This document shows positions 26,466-35,385 of a DNA stretch of 64,000 bases, one piece after another. Made by a program: the position numbers and the translations under genes. The notes beneath the pieces were generated by a model. That model made no database searches and was not told the origin of the DNA. It was given only the letters and a program-made list of their open reading frames with translations. How positions within the stretch are numbered: position 1 is the first letter of the stretch; the number at the start of each line of letters is the position of its first letter. Source of the stretch: an uncultured Eubacteriales bacterium (GTDB taxonomy: Bacteria > Bacillota > Clostridia > Oscillospirales > Butyricicoccaceae); the NCBI GenBank assembly GCA_934395135.1, contig CAKRRK010000005.1:20444-84443 (forward strand), read 5' to 3'.

Positions 26466-27173
26466 TTATTCCATCAGGGTTTTCAATTGTAGTAAGACCT
26501 TCTTTTCCAAACGAGACACCTGCACTTGAGAAATACCAAGAATTTTAGCGGTTTTTGTTTGCGTAAATCCATGGAAATAGCGCAGAGCAATAAGCTTTTG
26601 CTGTTCCGGCGGAAGTTTGGCAACCGCCGTCTTCAAATCAACGGTTTCCGCAATATTTTCCTCAATACCCTCCGTGCCGATAAGATCCTCCATTACAGGG
26701 CCGTCGTCATATATGGTTTGACTCAAAGAAGCGGCCGGCAAAACAGCAGTCTCGCAGGCTGCAATTTCTTCAGAGGTCAGTCCCACCGCTTGCGATATCT
26801 CCGAAAGCTTTGGTTCCCTTCCCAAGGATTTTATCAGTTCCTGCCTGGCTCGTCCTATTTTTATTGCGGACTCCTTTGTGCTGCGGCTGATTTTGAGGAT
26901 GCCGTCATCCCGCAAATAACGTTTAATCTCTCCCGCAATCATTGGCACCGCATAGGTAGAAAACTCCGTTGCGTAACGCATATCAAAGCGCTGTACTGCC
27001 TTGATAAATCCCATGCACCCAATCTGATACAAATCCTCCGTTTCCACCGTGCGGCCAATATATCGCCGTACAATGCTCCATATCAGTCCATTATTTTTTT
27101 CTACCAGCAGACGATATGCCTGATCGTCTCCGCTTTGCGCCAAAAGAATCAGATTTTTGATCTGAGGCTCCAT
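26466..27173 (-). CDS. sigF: RNA polymerase sporulation sigma factor SigF
   Basis: A 235-residue sigma-70 family factor that directs early forespore transcription. Region 2 is NNGLIWSIVRRYIGR...EDLYQIGCMGFIKAVQRFD, region 3 follows from about 115 and region 4 is LPPEQQKLIALRYFHGFTQ with the HTH TQTKTAKILGISQVQVSR. Its identity as SigF, not SigG, is supported by co-location after spoIIAA and spoIIAB. It begins directly after spoIIAB with no gap. Confidence 0.96.
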   Translation of the reverse strand: MEPQIKNLILLAQSGDDQAYRLLVEKNNGLIWSIVRRYIGRTVETEDLYQIGCMGFIKAVQRFDMRYATEFSTYAVPMIAGEIKRYLRDDGILKISRSTKESAIKIGRARQELIKSLGREPKLSEISQAVGLTSEEIAACETAVLPAASLSQTIYDDGPVMEDLIGTEGIEENIAETVDLKTAVAKLPPEQQKLIALRYFHGFTQTKTAKILGISQVQVSRLEKKVLLQLKTLME

Positions 27174-27617
27174 TTATTTTCCACCGCTTATCTTGGAATC
27201 AATGCGCCGTGTCATAGAGACTGTCGTCCCTTTTCCGATCTTTGACCGAATGCGCAGTTTATCCATAAAACTTTCCATAATGGTAAATCCCATGCCGGAA
27301 CGCTCTTCGTTCCCCGTGGTATACATAGGTTCCATCGCCTGCTTGATATCCGGTATTCCGCATCCTTTATCCCGCACTATAATTTCCACTGTATCCAAAC
27401 CGATGATTTTAACCGTAACAAATATGTATCCAATCGCGTCTTTATAGCCATGAACCACCGCGTTTGTTACGGCTTCGCTCACCACTGTTTTTATATCGTT
27501 CAGCTCGTCCATCGTTGGATCCAGCTGAGAGACAAACGCCGCTACCGCCTGTCGGGCAAAGCCCTCGTTAATCGCTTTGCTTTCAAATTTTAATTGCATT
27601 TTATTGGTCACATTCAT
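27174..27617 (-). CDS. spoIIAB: anti-sigma F factor SpoIIAB
   Basis: A 147-residue GHKL-fold kinase that holds SigF inactive and phosphorylates SpoIIAA. ATP-binding boxes are visible: SEAVTNAVVHGY (N box), RDKGCGIPDIKQAMEP (G1) and ERSGMGFTIMESFMD (G2). It is three bases after spoIIAA. Confidence 0.96.
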   Translation of the reverse strand: MNVTNKMQLKFESKAINEGFARQAVAAFVSQLDPTMDELNDIKTVVSEAVTNAVVHGYKDAIGYIFVTVKIIGLDTVEIIVRDKGCGIPDIKQAMEPMYTTGNEERSGMGFTIMESFMDKLRIRSKIGKGTTVSMTRRIDSKISGGK

Positions 27618-27620
27618 AAG

Positions 27621-27944
27621 TTATTCCTCTCCTTTCCATGGATGTATTTCCACTAACTTGCACAGGCCGGCTGCATTGAAAATTTTGTATGCAAACTTTG
27701 GAACATGCCGCAGCAGTAGTTTCCGTCCGTTTGCTCTGGCTCCCTTTAAGGCATAAATTACCACCGCAATCCCGGAACTATCCATAAAGTTCAGTTGTTT
27801 CATATCCAGCACCATATCATATTTCGGATACAACAGCGCCATACGTTCTGTATAGTTGATTACTTTTCTTGTATGATAATGATCCAATTCGCCGCTGAAA
27901 TATATAATAATTTCTCTTCCCTGGATTTCATGGGATAAATCCAC
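27621..27944 (-). CDS. spoIIAA: anti-sigma F factor antagonist SpoIIAA
   Basis: A 107-residue STAS protein that releases SigF when unphosphorylated. The phosphorylatable serine is in NFMDSSGIAV near residue 57. It starts with GTG 27944, six bases after GGAGGT. The hairpin described next lies only just before that ribosome-binding site. Confidence 0.95.
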   Translation of the reverse strand: MDLSHEIQGREIIIYFSGELDHYHTRKVINYTERMALLYPKYDMVLDMKQLNFMDSSGIAVVIYALKGARANGRKLLLRHVPKFAYKIFNAAGLCKLVEIHPWKGEE

Positions 27945-27956
27945 AAAAACACCTCC

Positions 27957-27992
27957 AAAAAAATGGTTCTGTACTTTTCGTACAGAACCATT
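27957..27992 (-). terminator. strong hairpin and T-run directly before spoIIAA
   Basis: A 13-bp perfect inverted repeat AATGGTTCTGTAC/GTACAGAACCATT with a 5-nt loop, then T7 that runs straight into GGAGGT of spoIIAA. It looks like the valS terminator, but no promoter fits between it and spoIIAA. A TATAAT (27995-27990) overlaps its 5' arm but has no good -35. Confidence 0.7.
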
Positions 27993-28121
27993 ATAGTAAA
28001 TCGCGGTAATTGTATTTTGGCGCTTGCTGTCACTGGGGCAAATTTTTTGCTATCCCGTATTTAACCCTGTGCTTTTTCGTCTTTGTCAGCCGTCCGTCCG
28101 GAACGTCCATTTCGCATTTCC

Positions 28122-30749
28122 TCACAGCGCCGCCAGATTCATTTCCAGCTTTTTCAACAAAGCTTGTATTTTTTCCGCTTTTTCTCTCTCGCCCTGCACC
28201 ACTTTTTCCGGCGCTTTTGCGAGAAATCCCGGATTATTTAGTTTGCCAACGAGAAATGCCAGATCTTTTTCCGCCTTTTCTTTTTCTTTCCGAAGGCGCG
28301 CTCTTTCCTTTTCAAAGTCAACCAATTCCTTCAGCGGCAGAAAAACCTGCGCTCCGTTTGTGACAACCGATACCATGCTGGAAACATCCGCCGGCGCGGC
28401 GGATATCAGTGAAATATCCGACGCATATGCAAGCTTTGCGACAAATTCACGGCTGTTTTCAAAAATTTGCGGCCGGTCTGTCAAAATGATAAGCTGCGCT
28501 TTTTTGGAGGGCGGGACATTCATTTCTGCTCTCCGGTTCCGCACTGCACGGATCACATCCATCAAAAGTTCCATCTGTTCTTCTTCCGCTTGGAAAGACA
28601 GCGTGTCCTCCCATTTCGGCCATTCGGAAATCATAATGGATTCTCCGTTGTGAGGAAGTGCCTGCCAAATGGTTTCTGTCAAAAACGGCATAAACGGATG
28701 CAGCAGCTTCATAGTTTCCGACAGGACAAAGCAGAGTACCCTTTGGGCGCTTTCCCGGGCTTCCGCATTGTCCGCATTCTGGAGTCTTGACTTTACAATT
28801 TCAATGTACCAGTCGCAGAAATAGTCCCAAATAAAATCATATAGCTTCTGCGCCGCAATCCCCAGTTCATACTTATCAATATTTTCCGTTACTTCCCGTA
28901 CCAGGGTATTAAACTTGGATAGAATCCACTTATCTTCCAGCTGCAGGTTTTTCGGCAGCACAAGCGTATCCACCGTAAGATTCATCTGAATGAACCGGGA
29001 GGCGTTCCATATCTTGTTGGCAAAATTGCGGCTCGCTTCCACACGTTCTCTGGAATAGCGCATATCGTTTCCCGGACTGTTTCCGGTCGCCAGCGTAAAG
29101 CGCAGTGCGTCCGCGCCGTATTCCGCAATCACTTCCAGCGGATCGATTCCGTTGCCGAGAGATTTCGACATTTTACGCCCCTGAGAATCCCGAACAATGC
29201 CATGGATAAACACCGTGCTGAAGGGTTTTTGCTTCATGTGTTCCATCCCGGAAAAAATCATTCTTGCAACCCAGAAGAAAATGATATCATAGCCCGTAAC
29301 CAGTACGCTGGTAGGATAAAAATAATCCAGTTCCGGCGTTTCATCCGGCCACCCCAAGGTAGAAAACGGCCAAAGCGCTGAGGAAAACCATGTATCCAGC
29401 ACATCTTCATCCTGCCGTATGTGACTGCCGCCACATTTTGGGCAGACCTTAACGTCCGTTCTGGAAACCGTCATCTCTCCGCAGTCATCGCAGTAATAGG
29501 CCGGAATCCGGTGACCCCACCAAAGCTGGCGGGAAATGCACCAGTCATGCACATTTTCCATCCAGTTGATATAGATTTTGGAGAATCGTTCCGGAACAAA
29601 CCGCACTTCCCCTTCTTTTACAACCCGAATCGCTTCCTTGGCAAGCGGCTCCATTTTTACAAACCACTGGGCAGAGGTCATAGGCTCTACTACCGTCTTG
29701 CAGCGATAACATGTGCCGACATTATGCTCATGACGCTCCACTTTTACAAGCCGTCCTTCTGCTTCCAGATCGGCAACAATTTGCTTTCTTGCTTCATATC
29801 GGTCAAGTCCCTGGTATGCTCCGCCGTTTTCGTTGACTTTGGCATCCTCGTCAAAAATCAGAATCTGTTCCAGTCCGTTGCGCTGGCCCATTTCAAAATC
29901 GTTCGGATCATGGCATGGTGTGGTTTTTACGCAGCCGGTCCCAAAGGCTTTGTCCACATAGCTGTCTGCAAAAATGGGAATCTCCCTTCCAACAAGGGGT
30001 AAAATCGCCATTTTTCCCACCAAATGGGTATAACGCTCATCCTCCGGATTTACCGCGATCCCCGTATCGCCAAGCAGCGTTTCCGGCCGCGTAGTGGCTA
30101 TAATGATAGACTCTTCGCTGTCCTTTACATCATACCGAATGTGCCACATGCTCCCTTCCTGCTCCTCGTATTCGACCTCTGCATCGGACAGTGCGGTGCG
30201 GCAGTGCGGGCACCAGTTGATAATTCTGCTGCCTTTGTAAATCAGATTCTTTTCATAAAGAGAGACAAACACTTCCTTTACCGCCTTGGAACAGCCTTCG
30301 TCCATCGTAAACCGTTCCCGGCGCCAGTCGCATGAAGAACCCATTTTTTTTAACTGTTCAATGATCCGGCTGCCAAACTGATGCTTCCATGCCCAAACTC
30401 GCTCCAGAAATTTTTCTCTTCCCAGGTCATACCGGGTGATACCTTCCTTGACACGCAGTTCTTCCTCTACCTTAATCTGTGTGGCAATGCCGGCATGGTC
30501 GGTGCCCGGCAGCCATAAGGCAGAATATCCCTGCATTCTTTTGGTTCGGATCAAAATATCTTGCAATGTATCGTCAAACGCATGCCCCATGTGGAGCTGG
30601 CCCGTTACATTCGGCGGCGGAATCACAATGGAAAACGGCGGTTTCTTTTCATCTACCTCCGCATTAAAATATCCATGTTCCTGCCAAAAATGATACAGCG
30701 CTTCTTCTGTTTGTTTCGGATCATAAGTTTTTGGCAATTCCTGTTTCAC
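28122..30749 (-). CDS. valS: valyl-tRNA synthetase
   Basis: An 875-residue class I synthetase charging tRNA-Val. The signature HIGH is PPNVTGQLHMGHAF near residue 45 and KMSKS is RKMSKSLGNGIDP near 525. An editing domain (about 190-330), the anticodon-binding domain, and a C-terminal coiled coil (LKELVDFEKERARLRKEKEK) follow. The start is taken as GTG 30749 after GAGAGG, giving KQELPKTYDP; the longer TTG reading begins in the T-box terminator. Expression is under a T-box with a Val codon. Confidence 0.95.
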   Translation of the reverse strand: MKQELPKTYDPKQTEEALYHFWQEHGYFNAEVDEKKPPFSIVIPPPNVTGQLHMGHAFDDTLQDILIRTKRMQGYSALWLPGTDHAGIATQIKVEEELRVKEGITRYDLGREKFLERVWAWKHQFGSRIIEQLKKMGSSCDWRRERFTMDEGCSKAVKEVFVSLYEKNLIYKGSRIINWCPHCRTALSDAEVEYEEQEGSMWHIRYDVKDSEESIIIATTRPETLLGDTGIAVNPEDERYTHLVGKMAILPLVGREIPIFADSYVDKAFGTGCVKTTPCHDPNDFEMGQRNGLEQILIFDEDAKVNENGGAYQGLDRYEARKQIVADLEAEGRLVKVERHEHNVGTCYRCKTVVEPMTSAQWFVKMEPLAKEAIRVVKEGEVRFVPERFSKIYINWMENVHDWCISRQLWWGHRIPAYYCDDCGEMTVSRTDVKVCPKCGGSHIRQDEDVLDTWFSSALWPFSTLGWPDETPELDYFYPTSVLVTGYDIIFFWVARMIFSGMEHMKQKPFSTVFIHGIVRDSQGRKMSKSLGNGIDPLEVIAEYGADALRFTLATGNSPGNDMRYSRERVEASRNFANKIWNASRFIQMNLTVDTLVLPKNLQLEDKWILSKFNTLVREVTENIDKYELGIAAQKLYDFIWDYFCDWYIEIVKSRLQNADNAEARESAQRVLCFVLSETMKLLHPFMPFLTETIWQALPHNGESIMISEWPKWEDTLSFQAEEEQMELLMDVIRAVRNRRAEMNVPPSKKAQLIILTDRPQIFENSREFVAKLAYASDISLISAAPADVSSMVSVVTNGAQVFLPLKELVDFEKERARLRKEKEKAEKDLAFLVGKLNNPGFLAKAPEKVVQGEREKAEKIQALLKKLEMNLAAL

Positions 30750-30785
30750 ACTAATCTTCCTCTCTATATACTCCATAGTTTTCCA

Positions 30786-31040
30786 CAAAAAAAGTCTTCC
30801 TCCTTAAACCAACACAAAGGACGAAGACAAACTCCGCGGTACCACCTTTTTTTACAAAAGTACACTCAAACATGCCGATAACGGGACATCGCCGGATCGT
30901 CTTACTACAGAAAATTCAGACAACCTGCTCCAAAGCTACCTTCGGCAAAGCCGTGTTGGGAAATTTGCACCTGACATTCCCTCTCTGAAAACCAGCACCA
31001 GCCTACTCCTCTTTTTCATTGCATTTTTCCTTATAGAACT
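30786..31040 (-). promoter_or_regulatory. T-box leader of valS, specifier GTA (Val)
   Basis: Contains the T-box core TGGTACCGCGG (minus strand, near 30845), an AGTA loop motif, and a specifier loop reading GAAG-GTA (specifier at 30939-30937). A terminator stem GTCTTC...GAAGAC ends in T7 at about 30786. Uncharged tRNA-Val would stabilise the antiterminator and let valS be read. The GAAG-NNN pattern is the same in the two other T-boxes in this window. Confidence 0.93.
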
Positions 31041-31046
31041 TGTATT

Positions 31047-31075
31047 ATCATACAATATTATTGTTCCATTGTCAA
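31047..31075 (-). promoter_or_regulatory. sigma-A promoter of valS
   Basis: Minus-strand TTGACA (31075-31070), 17-bp spacer, TATGAT (31052-31047). It is divergent from the pheS promoter, with only seven bp between the two -35 boxes. Confidence 0.8.
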
Positions 31076-31082
31076 ATAATTA

Positions 31083-31111
31083 TTGCAATTTTTCGCTAAA
31101 TATGATATAAA
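31083..31111 (+). promoter_or_regulatory. sigma-A promoter of pheST
   Basis: TTGCAA (31083-31088), 17-bp spacer, TATAAA (31106-31111). Confidence 0.75.
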
Positions 31112-31117
31112 GGATAA

Positions 31118-31377
31118 TATATATGAAAAGCGATGAATGGGAAAAGTAGCAACGGCACATTTGTACAGAGATGGCGGCCACCGGCTGAAAGCCGCCGCAA
31201 GATGTACTTTGCGAAGTTCTCCCGGGAGCCTCGTTCCTGAACTTTATTTCCGTAGGGAACGGCGCTTGGGCAGCGTTACTGGCCTTTGAGTGTTTGCTTT
31301 GTGCAAAAATACGGGTGGTACCGCGGAAGATTTGCCTTTCGTCCCTTCTGACATGTTGGGACGAAAGGTTTTTTTAC
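31118..31377 (+). promoter_or_regulatory. T-box leader of pheST, specifier TTC (Phe)
   Basis: AAAAGTA loop motif, base stem GGGA/TCCC, specifier loop GAAG-TTC (TTC 31217-31219), T-box TGGTACCGCGG (31316-31326) and the terminator CCTTTCGTCCC/GGGACGAAAGG plus T7 (31335-31375). Phe starvation should raise pheST expression. Confidence 0.95.
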
Positions 31378-31441
31378 TGCAAATAAGGCAAATGCATGAT
31401 GAGATAAAACGATTGAACCAAATAAAAAGGAGCGTATGGCT

Positions 31442-32461
31442 ATGAAAGAAAAACTGCAGGAGATTCTGCGCACCGCGACAAGCGAAATTTCTGCGGCAAC
31501 GAACGCACAGGAACTGGATGCGGCTCGTGTGAAATTTTTAGGAAAAAAGGGGGAACTGACCTCTATTTTGCGGGGCATGGGTGCTGTGCCGCCGGAAGAG
31601 CGTCCGCTGGTCGGACAAATGGTAAACGATGTGCGTGCATCTCTGGAAGCCTCGATTGCGCAGCAAAACGACCGTATGAAAAAAGCGGCTCTGGAAGAAA
31701 AACTGGTGCGTGAAACGGTAGATGTTACCATGCCGGGCACTCCGGTAACCATTGGCAAAAAGCATCCGCTTTCCATTGTTCTGGATGAGGTAAAAGACAT
31801 CTTTATGGGAATGGGATTCTCTGTAGCAGAAGGCCCGGAAGTGGAATATGACCATTACAATTTCGAAGCACTCAACATCCCCAAGGATCACCCGGCCAGA
31901 GATACCCAGGACACCTTCTATATTTCCAACAATATCGTCCTTCGCACGCAGACCTCACCGGTACAGGTTCGCACAATGGAGCAGCAAAAACCGCCGGTCC
32001 GCATCATTGCCCCCGGCCGCGTATTCCGCAGCGACGAAGTAGACGCAACGCATTCCCCTCTTTTTCATCAAATCGAGGGACTGGTCGTTGACAAAGGCAT
32101 TCGCATGAGTGACTTAAAGGGTATTTTGGAATTGTTTGCCAAAAAACTGTATGGCGAGGATACGGTTGTCCGGTTCCGTCCGCATCATTTCCCCTTTACA
32201 GAACCTTCGGCTGAAATGGATATTCAATGCTTCCAGTGCAAGGGCGAAGGATGCCGGCTGTGCAAAGGCGAAGGATGGATTGAAATCCTTGGCTGCGGCA
32301 TGGTGCACCCCAAGGTTTTGGAAACCTGCGGCATTGACCCAGACATATACAGCGGTTATGCGTTTGGCATTGGGCTGGAACGCATTGTTATGGGACGCTA
32401 TAAGATTGACGATATCCGGATGTTCTATGAAAACGACGTTCGGTTCCTGCATCAGTTTTAA
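31442..32461 (+). CDS. pheS: phenylalanyl-tRNA synthetase alpha subunit
   Basis: A 339-residue class II catalytic subunit. An N-terminal coiled coil (1-85) precedes the catalytic core with HPLSIVLDEVKDIF, motif 2 (GRVFRSDEVDATH) and motif 3 (GIGLERIVMGRY). ATG 31442 sits nine bases after AGGAG; ATG 31436, only three bases away, is less suited. Confidence 0.95.
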   Translation: MKEKLQEILRTATSEISAATNAQELDAARVKFLGKKGELTSILRGMGAVPPEERPLVGQMVNDVRASLEASIAQQNDRMKKAALEEKLVRETVDVTMPGTPVTIGKKHPLSIVLDEVKDIFMGMGFSVAEGPEVEYDHYNFEALNIPKDHPARDTQDTFYISNNIVLRTQTSPVQVRTMEQQKPPVRIIAPGRVFRSDEVDATHSPLFHQIEGLVVDKGIRMSDLKGILELFAKKLYGEDTVVRFRPHHFPFTEPSAEMDIQCFQCKGEGCRLCKGEGWIEILGCGMVHPKVLETCGIDPDIYSGYAFGIGLERIVMGRYKIDDIRMFYENDVRFLHQF

Positions 32462-32488
32462 TGGAACAATATATGGAGGTAATGTATT

Positions 32489-34891
32489 ATGAAACTGCCG
32501 CTGAAATGGCTTTCTGATTATGTGAATATCGACGGCATCTGCACCAAGGAGTATGCAGATAAGATGACAATGTCCGGCTCCAAAGTAGAGAGCGTTGCCT
32601 ATCTTGGCGCTGAAATCAACAATGTGATTACAGGGAAAATTTTATCCACGGAAAAACATCCGGACTCTGACCATTTAATTATCTGTCAGTTGGATGTTGG
32701 CCGGACAGAACCAATCCAAATCGTAACCGGTGCGCAGAACGTGGCGCCAAATCAGGTTGTGCCGGTGGCAATGCACAAATCCACCTTGCCGGGGGGGGTG
32801 AAAATTACCAAAGGAAAACTGCGGGGCGTCCCTTCCAATGGTATGATGTGCTCTTTTCAGGAACTTGGGCTGACGCTGCATGAAATTCCATACGGCGACG
32901 AAAACGGCATTCTTATCTTCCCGGAGGGAACGCCGGTGGGAGAAGATGTCCGCAAAATCGTTGGGCTGGATGAGCATGTGGTGGAATTTGAAATCACATC
33001 CAACCGTCCTGATTGCTTAAGCGTTATCGGGCTTGCCAGAGAAACTGCCGCAACATTTGACCGGTCCTATACCATTAGAAAGCCGGAAATCCGGCGGCCG
33101 TCCGAAGAATCCATTCATGATTATCTGAAGGTTTCCGTTGCCTGCCCCGACCTTTGCAAACGCTATGTGGCAAAGGTCGTAAAAGACATTCACATTGCAC
33201 CTTCCCCCGCGTGGATGCGGGAACGGCTGTTTGCAGCCGGTGTTCGTCCAATTAACAATATTGTGGATATTACAAACTATGTTATGCTGGAGTACGGTCA
33301 GCCTATGCATGCCTTTGATTACGCCTGCCTCAGCGACCGGCAAATCATTGTGCGCACGGCAAAACGGGGAGAAACCCTGGAAACGCTGGACGCGCAGCCA
33401 AGAGAGCTCACCGATGATATGCTGGTGATTGCCGACGGAGAAAAACCCATAGGGGTTGCCGGTGTTATGGGAGGCTTCAACAGCGAAATTTCGGAACAGA
33501 CAAAAACCATCGTGTTTGAATCCGCTAATTTTAGTGGTGCTTCCGTCCGCGTCACCGCCAAAAAACTCGGTATGCGCACAGAGGCCTCCGGCCGGTTTGA
33601 GAAAGGACTGGATCCACGCATGTGCGAAGACGCTGTGATCCGCGCCTGTGAGTTGATTGAAGAGTTCGCCGCCGGCACTGTTTTGGACGGTATCATCGAC
33701 ATCGACCACTCCTCCAAGGAAAATCGCACGCTTCCACTGGAATCGGATAAAATCAATGCCCTTCTCGGAATTTCAGTATCCAAACCGGAAATGACGCGCA
33801 TTTTGGAAACTCTGGAATTCCAAGTAAAAAAGGATACTATCTTGATTCCAAGTTTCCGCGGCGATATAGAACGGATATGCGATATCGCGGAAGAAATCGC
33901 CCGAATTTACGGATATGACAAAATTCCCACCACACTGTATGCCGGAGAAACCGTCCAGGGAGCTTACACACCAAAGCAGAGTTTTGAACGGCTGCTCAGT
34001 TCTCTTTGTCAAACCGTCGGTTTTGACGAAGCGATGACGCATTCTTTCATCGGTCCCAAAAAATATGACGACATCGGCCTTCCTGAGGACGATCCCCGCC
34101 GCCGTTCCATTACTATTTTGAATCCTCTGGGAGAAGAGTTCAGCGTGATGCGTACTACCACGCTCCCCTCGATGTTTGATACCCTTACAAGAAACTACAA
34201 TTTCCGCAATGCAACGGCCAGTTTGTTTGAATTGGGCACCGTATACAAACCACAGGTACAGCAAGGCGTGGTAAATCAGGATGTTTTGCCGACGGAAGAA
34301 AAAATTCTCACCCTTGGTACTTATGAAAAATATGACTTTTTCGGATTTAAGGGTCTGATAGAAGCTATTTTACATCAAGCCGACATTCCGAATATTTCCT
34401 TCGAAGCAGAAAACCACAATCCATCCTATCACCCCGGCAAATGCGCCGCCATTTTATCCGGTCAAACTGTAATCGGCGTGTTTGGCGCAATACATCCTGC
34501 CATCAGTGAAAAAGCCGGATTTTCATCGGAGGTATTGACCTGCGAACTCAACGTCAACGCTATGTTTTCCCACCGCGCGGCCAAAAAACAGTACACTCCC
34601 CTTCCGAAGTATCCTGCTTCCACCAGAGACATCGCCATTCTGTGCGATGACTGCATCCCGGTTGCACATTTGGAGAACGCCATTGCCAAAGCCATTGGCA
34701 GCATTTTGGAACGCATCCAGCTTTTCGATGTATATAAGGGCGCACAAATTCCAAACAATAAGAAAAGCGTGGCATACAGTATCATAATGCGCACCTTTGA
34801 CCGCACACTGACGGATGAGGAATGTGACGCTGCGGTGAAAAAAGCAATCTCTGTTCTGGAAGAAAATTTCGGCGCGGTTCTGCGCAGTTAA
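32489..34891 (+). CDS. pheT: phenylalanyl-tRNA synthetase beta subunit
   Basis: An 800-residue beta subunit, normal length. Domains: EMAP-like tRNA-binding (about 40-155), B3/B4 editing (210-380; IVDITNYVMLEYGQPMHAFD), B5 (400-470), catalytic-like core (480-700), and the C-terminal ferredoxin-fold anticodon-binding domain (705-800; PKYPASTRDIAILCDD). It follows pheS by 27 bp in one transcript. Confidence 0.96.
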   Translation: MKLPLKWLSDYVNIDGICTKEYADKMTMSGSKVESVAYLGAEINNVITGKILSTEKHPDSDHLIICQLDVGRTEPIQIVTGAQNVAPNQVVPVAMHKSTLPGGVKITKGKLRGVPSNGMMCSFQELGLTLHEIPYGDENGILIFPEGTPVGEDVRKIVGLDEHVVEFEITSNRPDCLSVIGLARETAATFDRSYTIRKPEIRRPSEESIHDYLKVSVACPDLCKRYVAKVVKDIHIAPSPAWMRERLFAAGVRPINNIVDITNYVMLEYGQPMHAFDYACLSDRQIIVRTAKRGETLETLDAQPRELTDDMLVIADGEKPIGVAGVMGGFNSEISEQTKTIVFESANFSGASVRVTAKKLGMRTEASGRFEKGLDPRMCEDAVIRACELIEEFAAGTVLDGIIDIDHSSKENRTLPLESDKINALLGISVSKPEMTRILETLEFQVKKDTILIPSFRGDIERICDIAEEIARIYGYDKIPTTLYAGETVQGAYTPKQSFERLLSSLCQTVGFDEAMTHSFIGPKKYDDIGLPEDDPRRRSITILNPLGEEFSVMRTTTLPSMFDTLTRNYNFRNATASLFELGTVYKPQVQQGVVNQDVLPTEEKILTLGTYEKYDFFGFKGLIEAILHQADIPNISFEAENHNPSYHPGKCAAILSGQTVIGVFGAIHPAISEKAGFSSEVLTCELNVNAMFSHRAAKKQYTPLPKYPASTRDIAILCDDCIPVAHLENAIAKAIGSILERIQLFDVYKGAQIPNNKKSVAYSIIMRTFDRTLTDEECDAAVKKAISVLEENFGAVLRS

Positions 34892-34969
34892 TCCTTTACT
34901 CCCAGGCAATCTTATATTATAATGAAGGAAAGAACAACATTGCTGAGTGAAAGGAGGTTTCTCACAACG

Positions 34970-35215
34970 ATGGTAGACGAAACGAGAAAATTCAGCATCA
35001 TAGATGACAACAGTCAGGAAATGAAAAAAATATTGATTGACGTGTATGATGCAATGAAAGAAAAGGGATATAATCCAATCAATCAGATTGTGGGATATAT
35101 CCTTTCCGAAGATCCGACGTATATCACAAATCACAAAAATGCCCGCAGCAAAATCCGGCATATAGACCGCGACGAACTGCTGCAGGTTCTTGTAAAAAAC
35201 TATTTAAACAGCTAA
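34970..35215 (+). CDS. ireB: IreB-family regulatory phosphoprotein
   Basis: An 81-residue DUF965/UPF0297 protein. Start chosen at ATG 34970 (MVDETRKFSIIDDNS), after AAAGGAGG; the longer reading adds 16 residues through the ribosome-binding site. The family signature MKEKGYNPINQIVGYILSED is intact. In enterococci IreB is phosphorylated by the PASTA kinase IreK and affects cephalosporin resistance. Confidence 0.93.
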   Translation: MVDETRKFSIIDDNSQEMKKILIDVYDAMKEKGYNPINQIVGYILSEDPTYITNHKNARSKIRHIDRDELLQVLVKNYLNS

Positions 35216-35230
35216 TTGTTAATAATTTAT

Positions 35231-35260
35231 GAAGTCTGCAATTATTTTGCAGACTTCTTT
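35231..35260 (+). terminator. terminator of pheST-ireB
   Basis: A 10-bp inverted repeat GAAGTCTGCA/TGCAGACTTC, then TTTATATTTT. Confidence 0.85.
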
Positions 35261-35281
35261 ATATTTTATTACCAAATAGAA

Positions 35282-35310
35282 TTGACAAACGACATCGCTC
35301 GTGTTATACT
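35282..35310 (+). promoter_or_regulatory. sigma-A promoter of small protein and wall hydrolase
   Basis: TTGACA (35282-35287), 17-bp spacer, TATACT (35305-35310). It drives the 99-residue gene and probably the hydrolase 27 bp after it. Confidence 0.85.
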
Positions 35311-35370
35311 GTAACCATATTGTAACTATTTGTTATTTATTTTGTAACCCGAAGAATATTTTTTTGTAAC
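35310..35370 (+). promoter_or_regulatory. array of WalR-like TGTAAC half-sites
   Basis: TGTAAC at 35310, 35321, 35343 and 35365, plus TGTTAT at 35331; offsets 0, 11, 21, 33, 55. The first two form TGTAAC-N5-TGTAAC, an exact match to the WalR (YycF) consensus TGTWAH-N5-TGTWAH. The sites overlap the last base of the -10 box and the start region, where WalR binding would be expected to repress. Confidence 0.65.
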
Positions 35371-35385
35371 AATCAAGGAGTTTTT

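Noticed and set aside
28024..28653. Plus-strand ORF opposite valS
   Set aside because: Antisense shadow of a conserved gene; no ribosome-binding site or family likeness.
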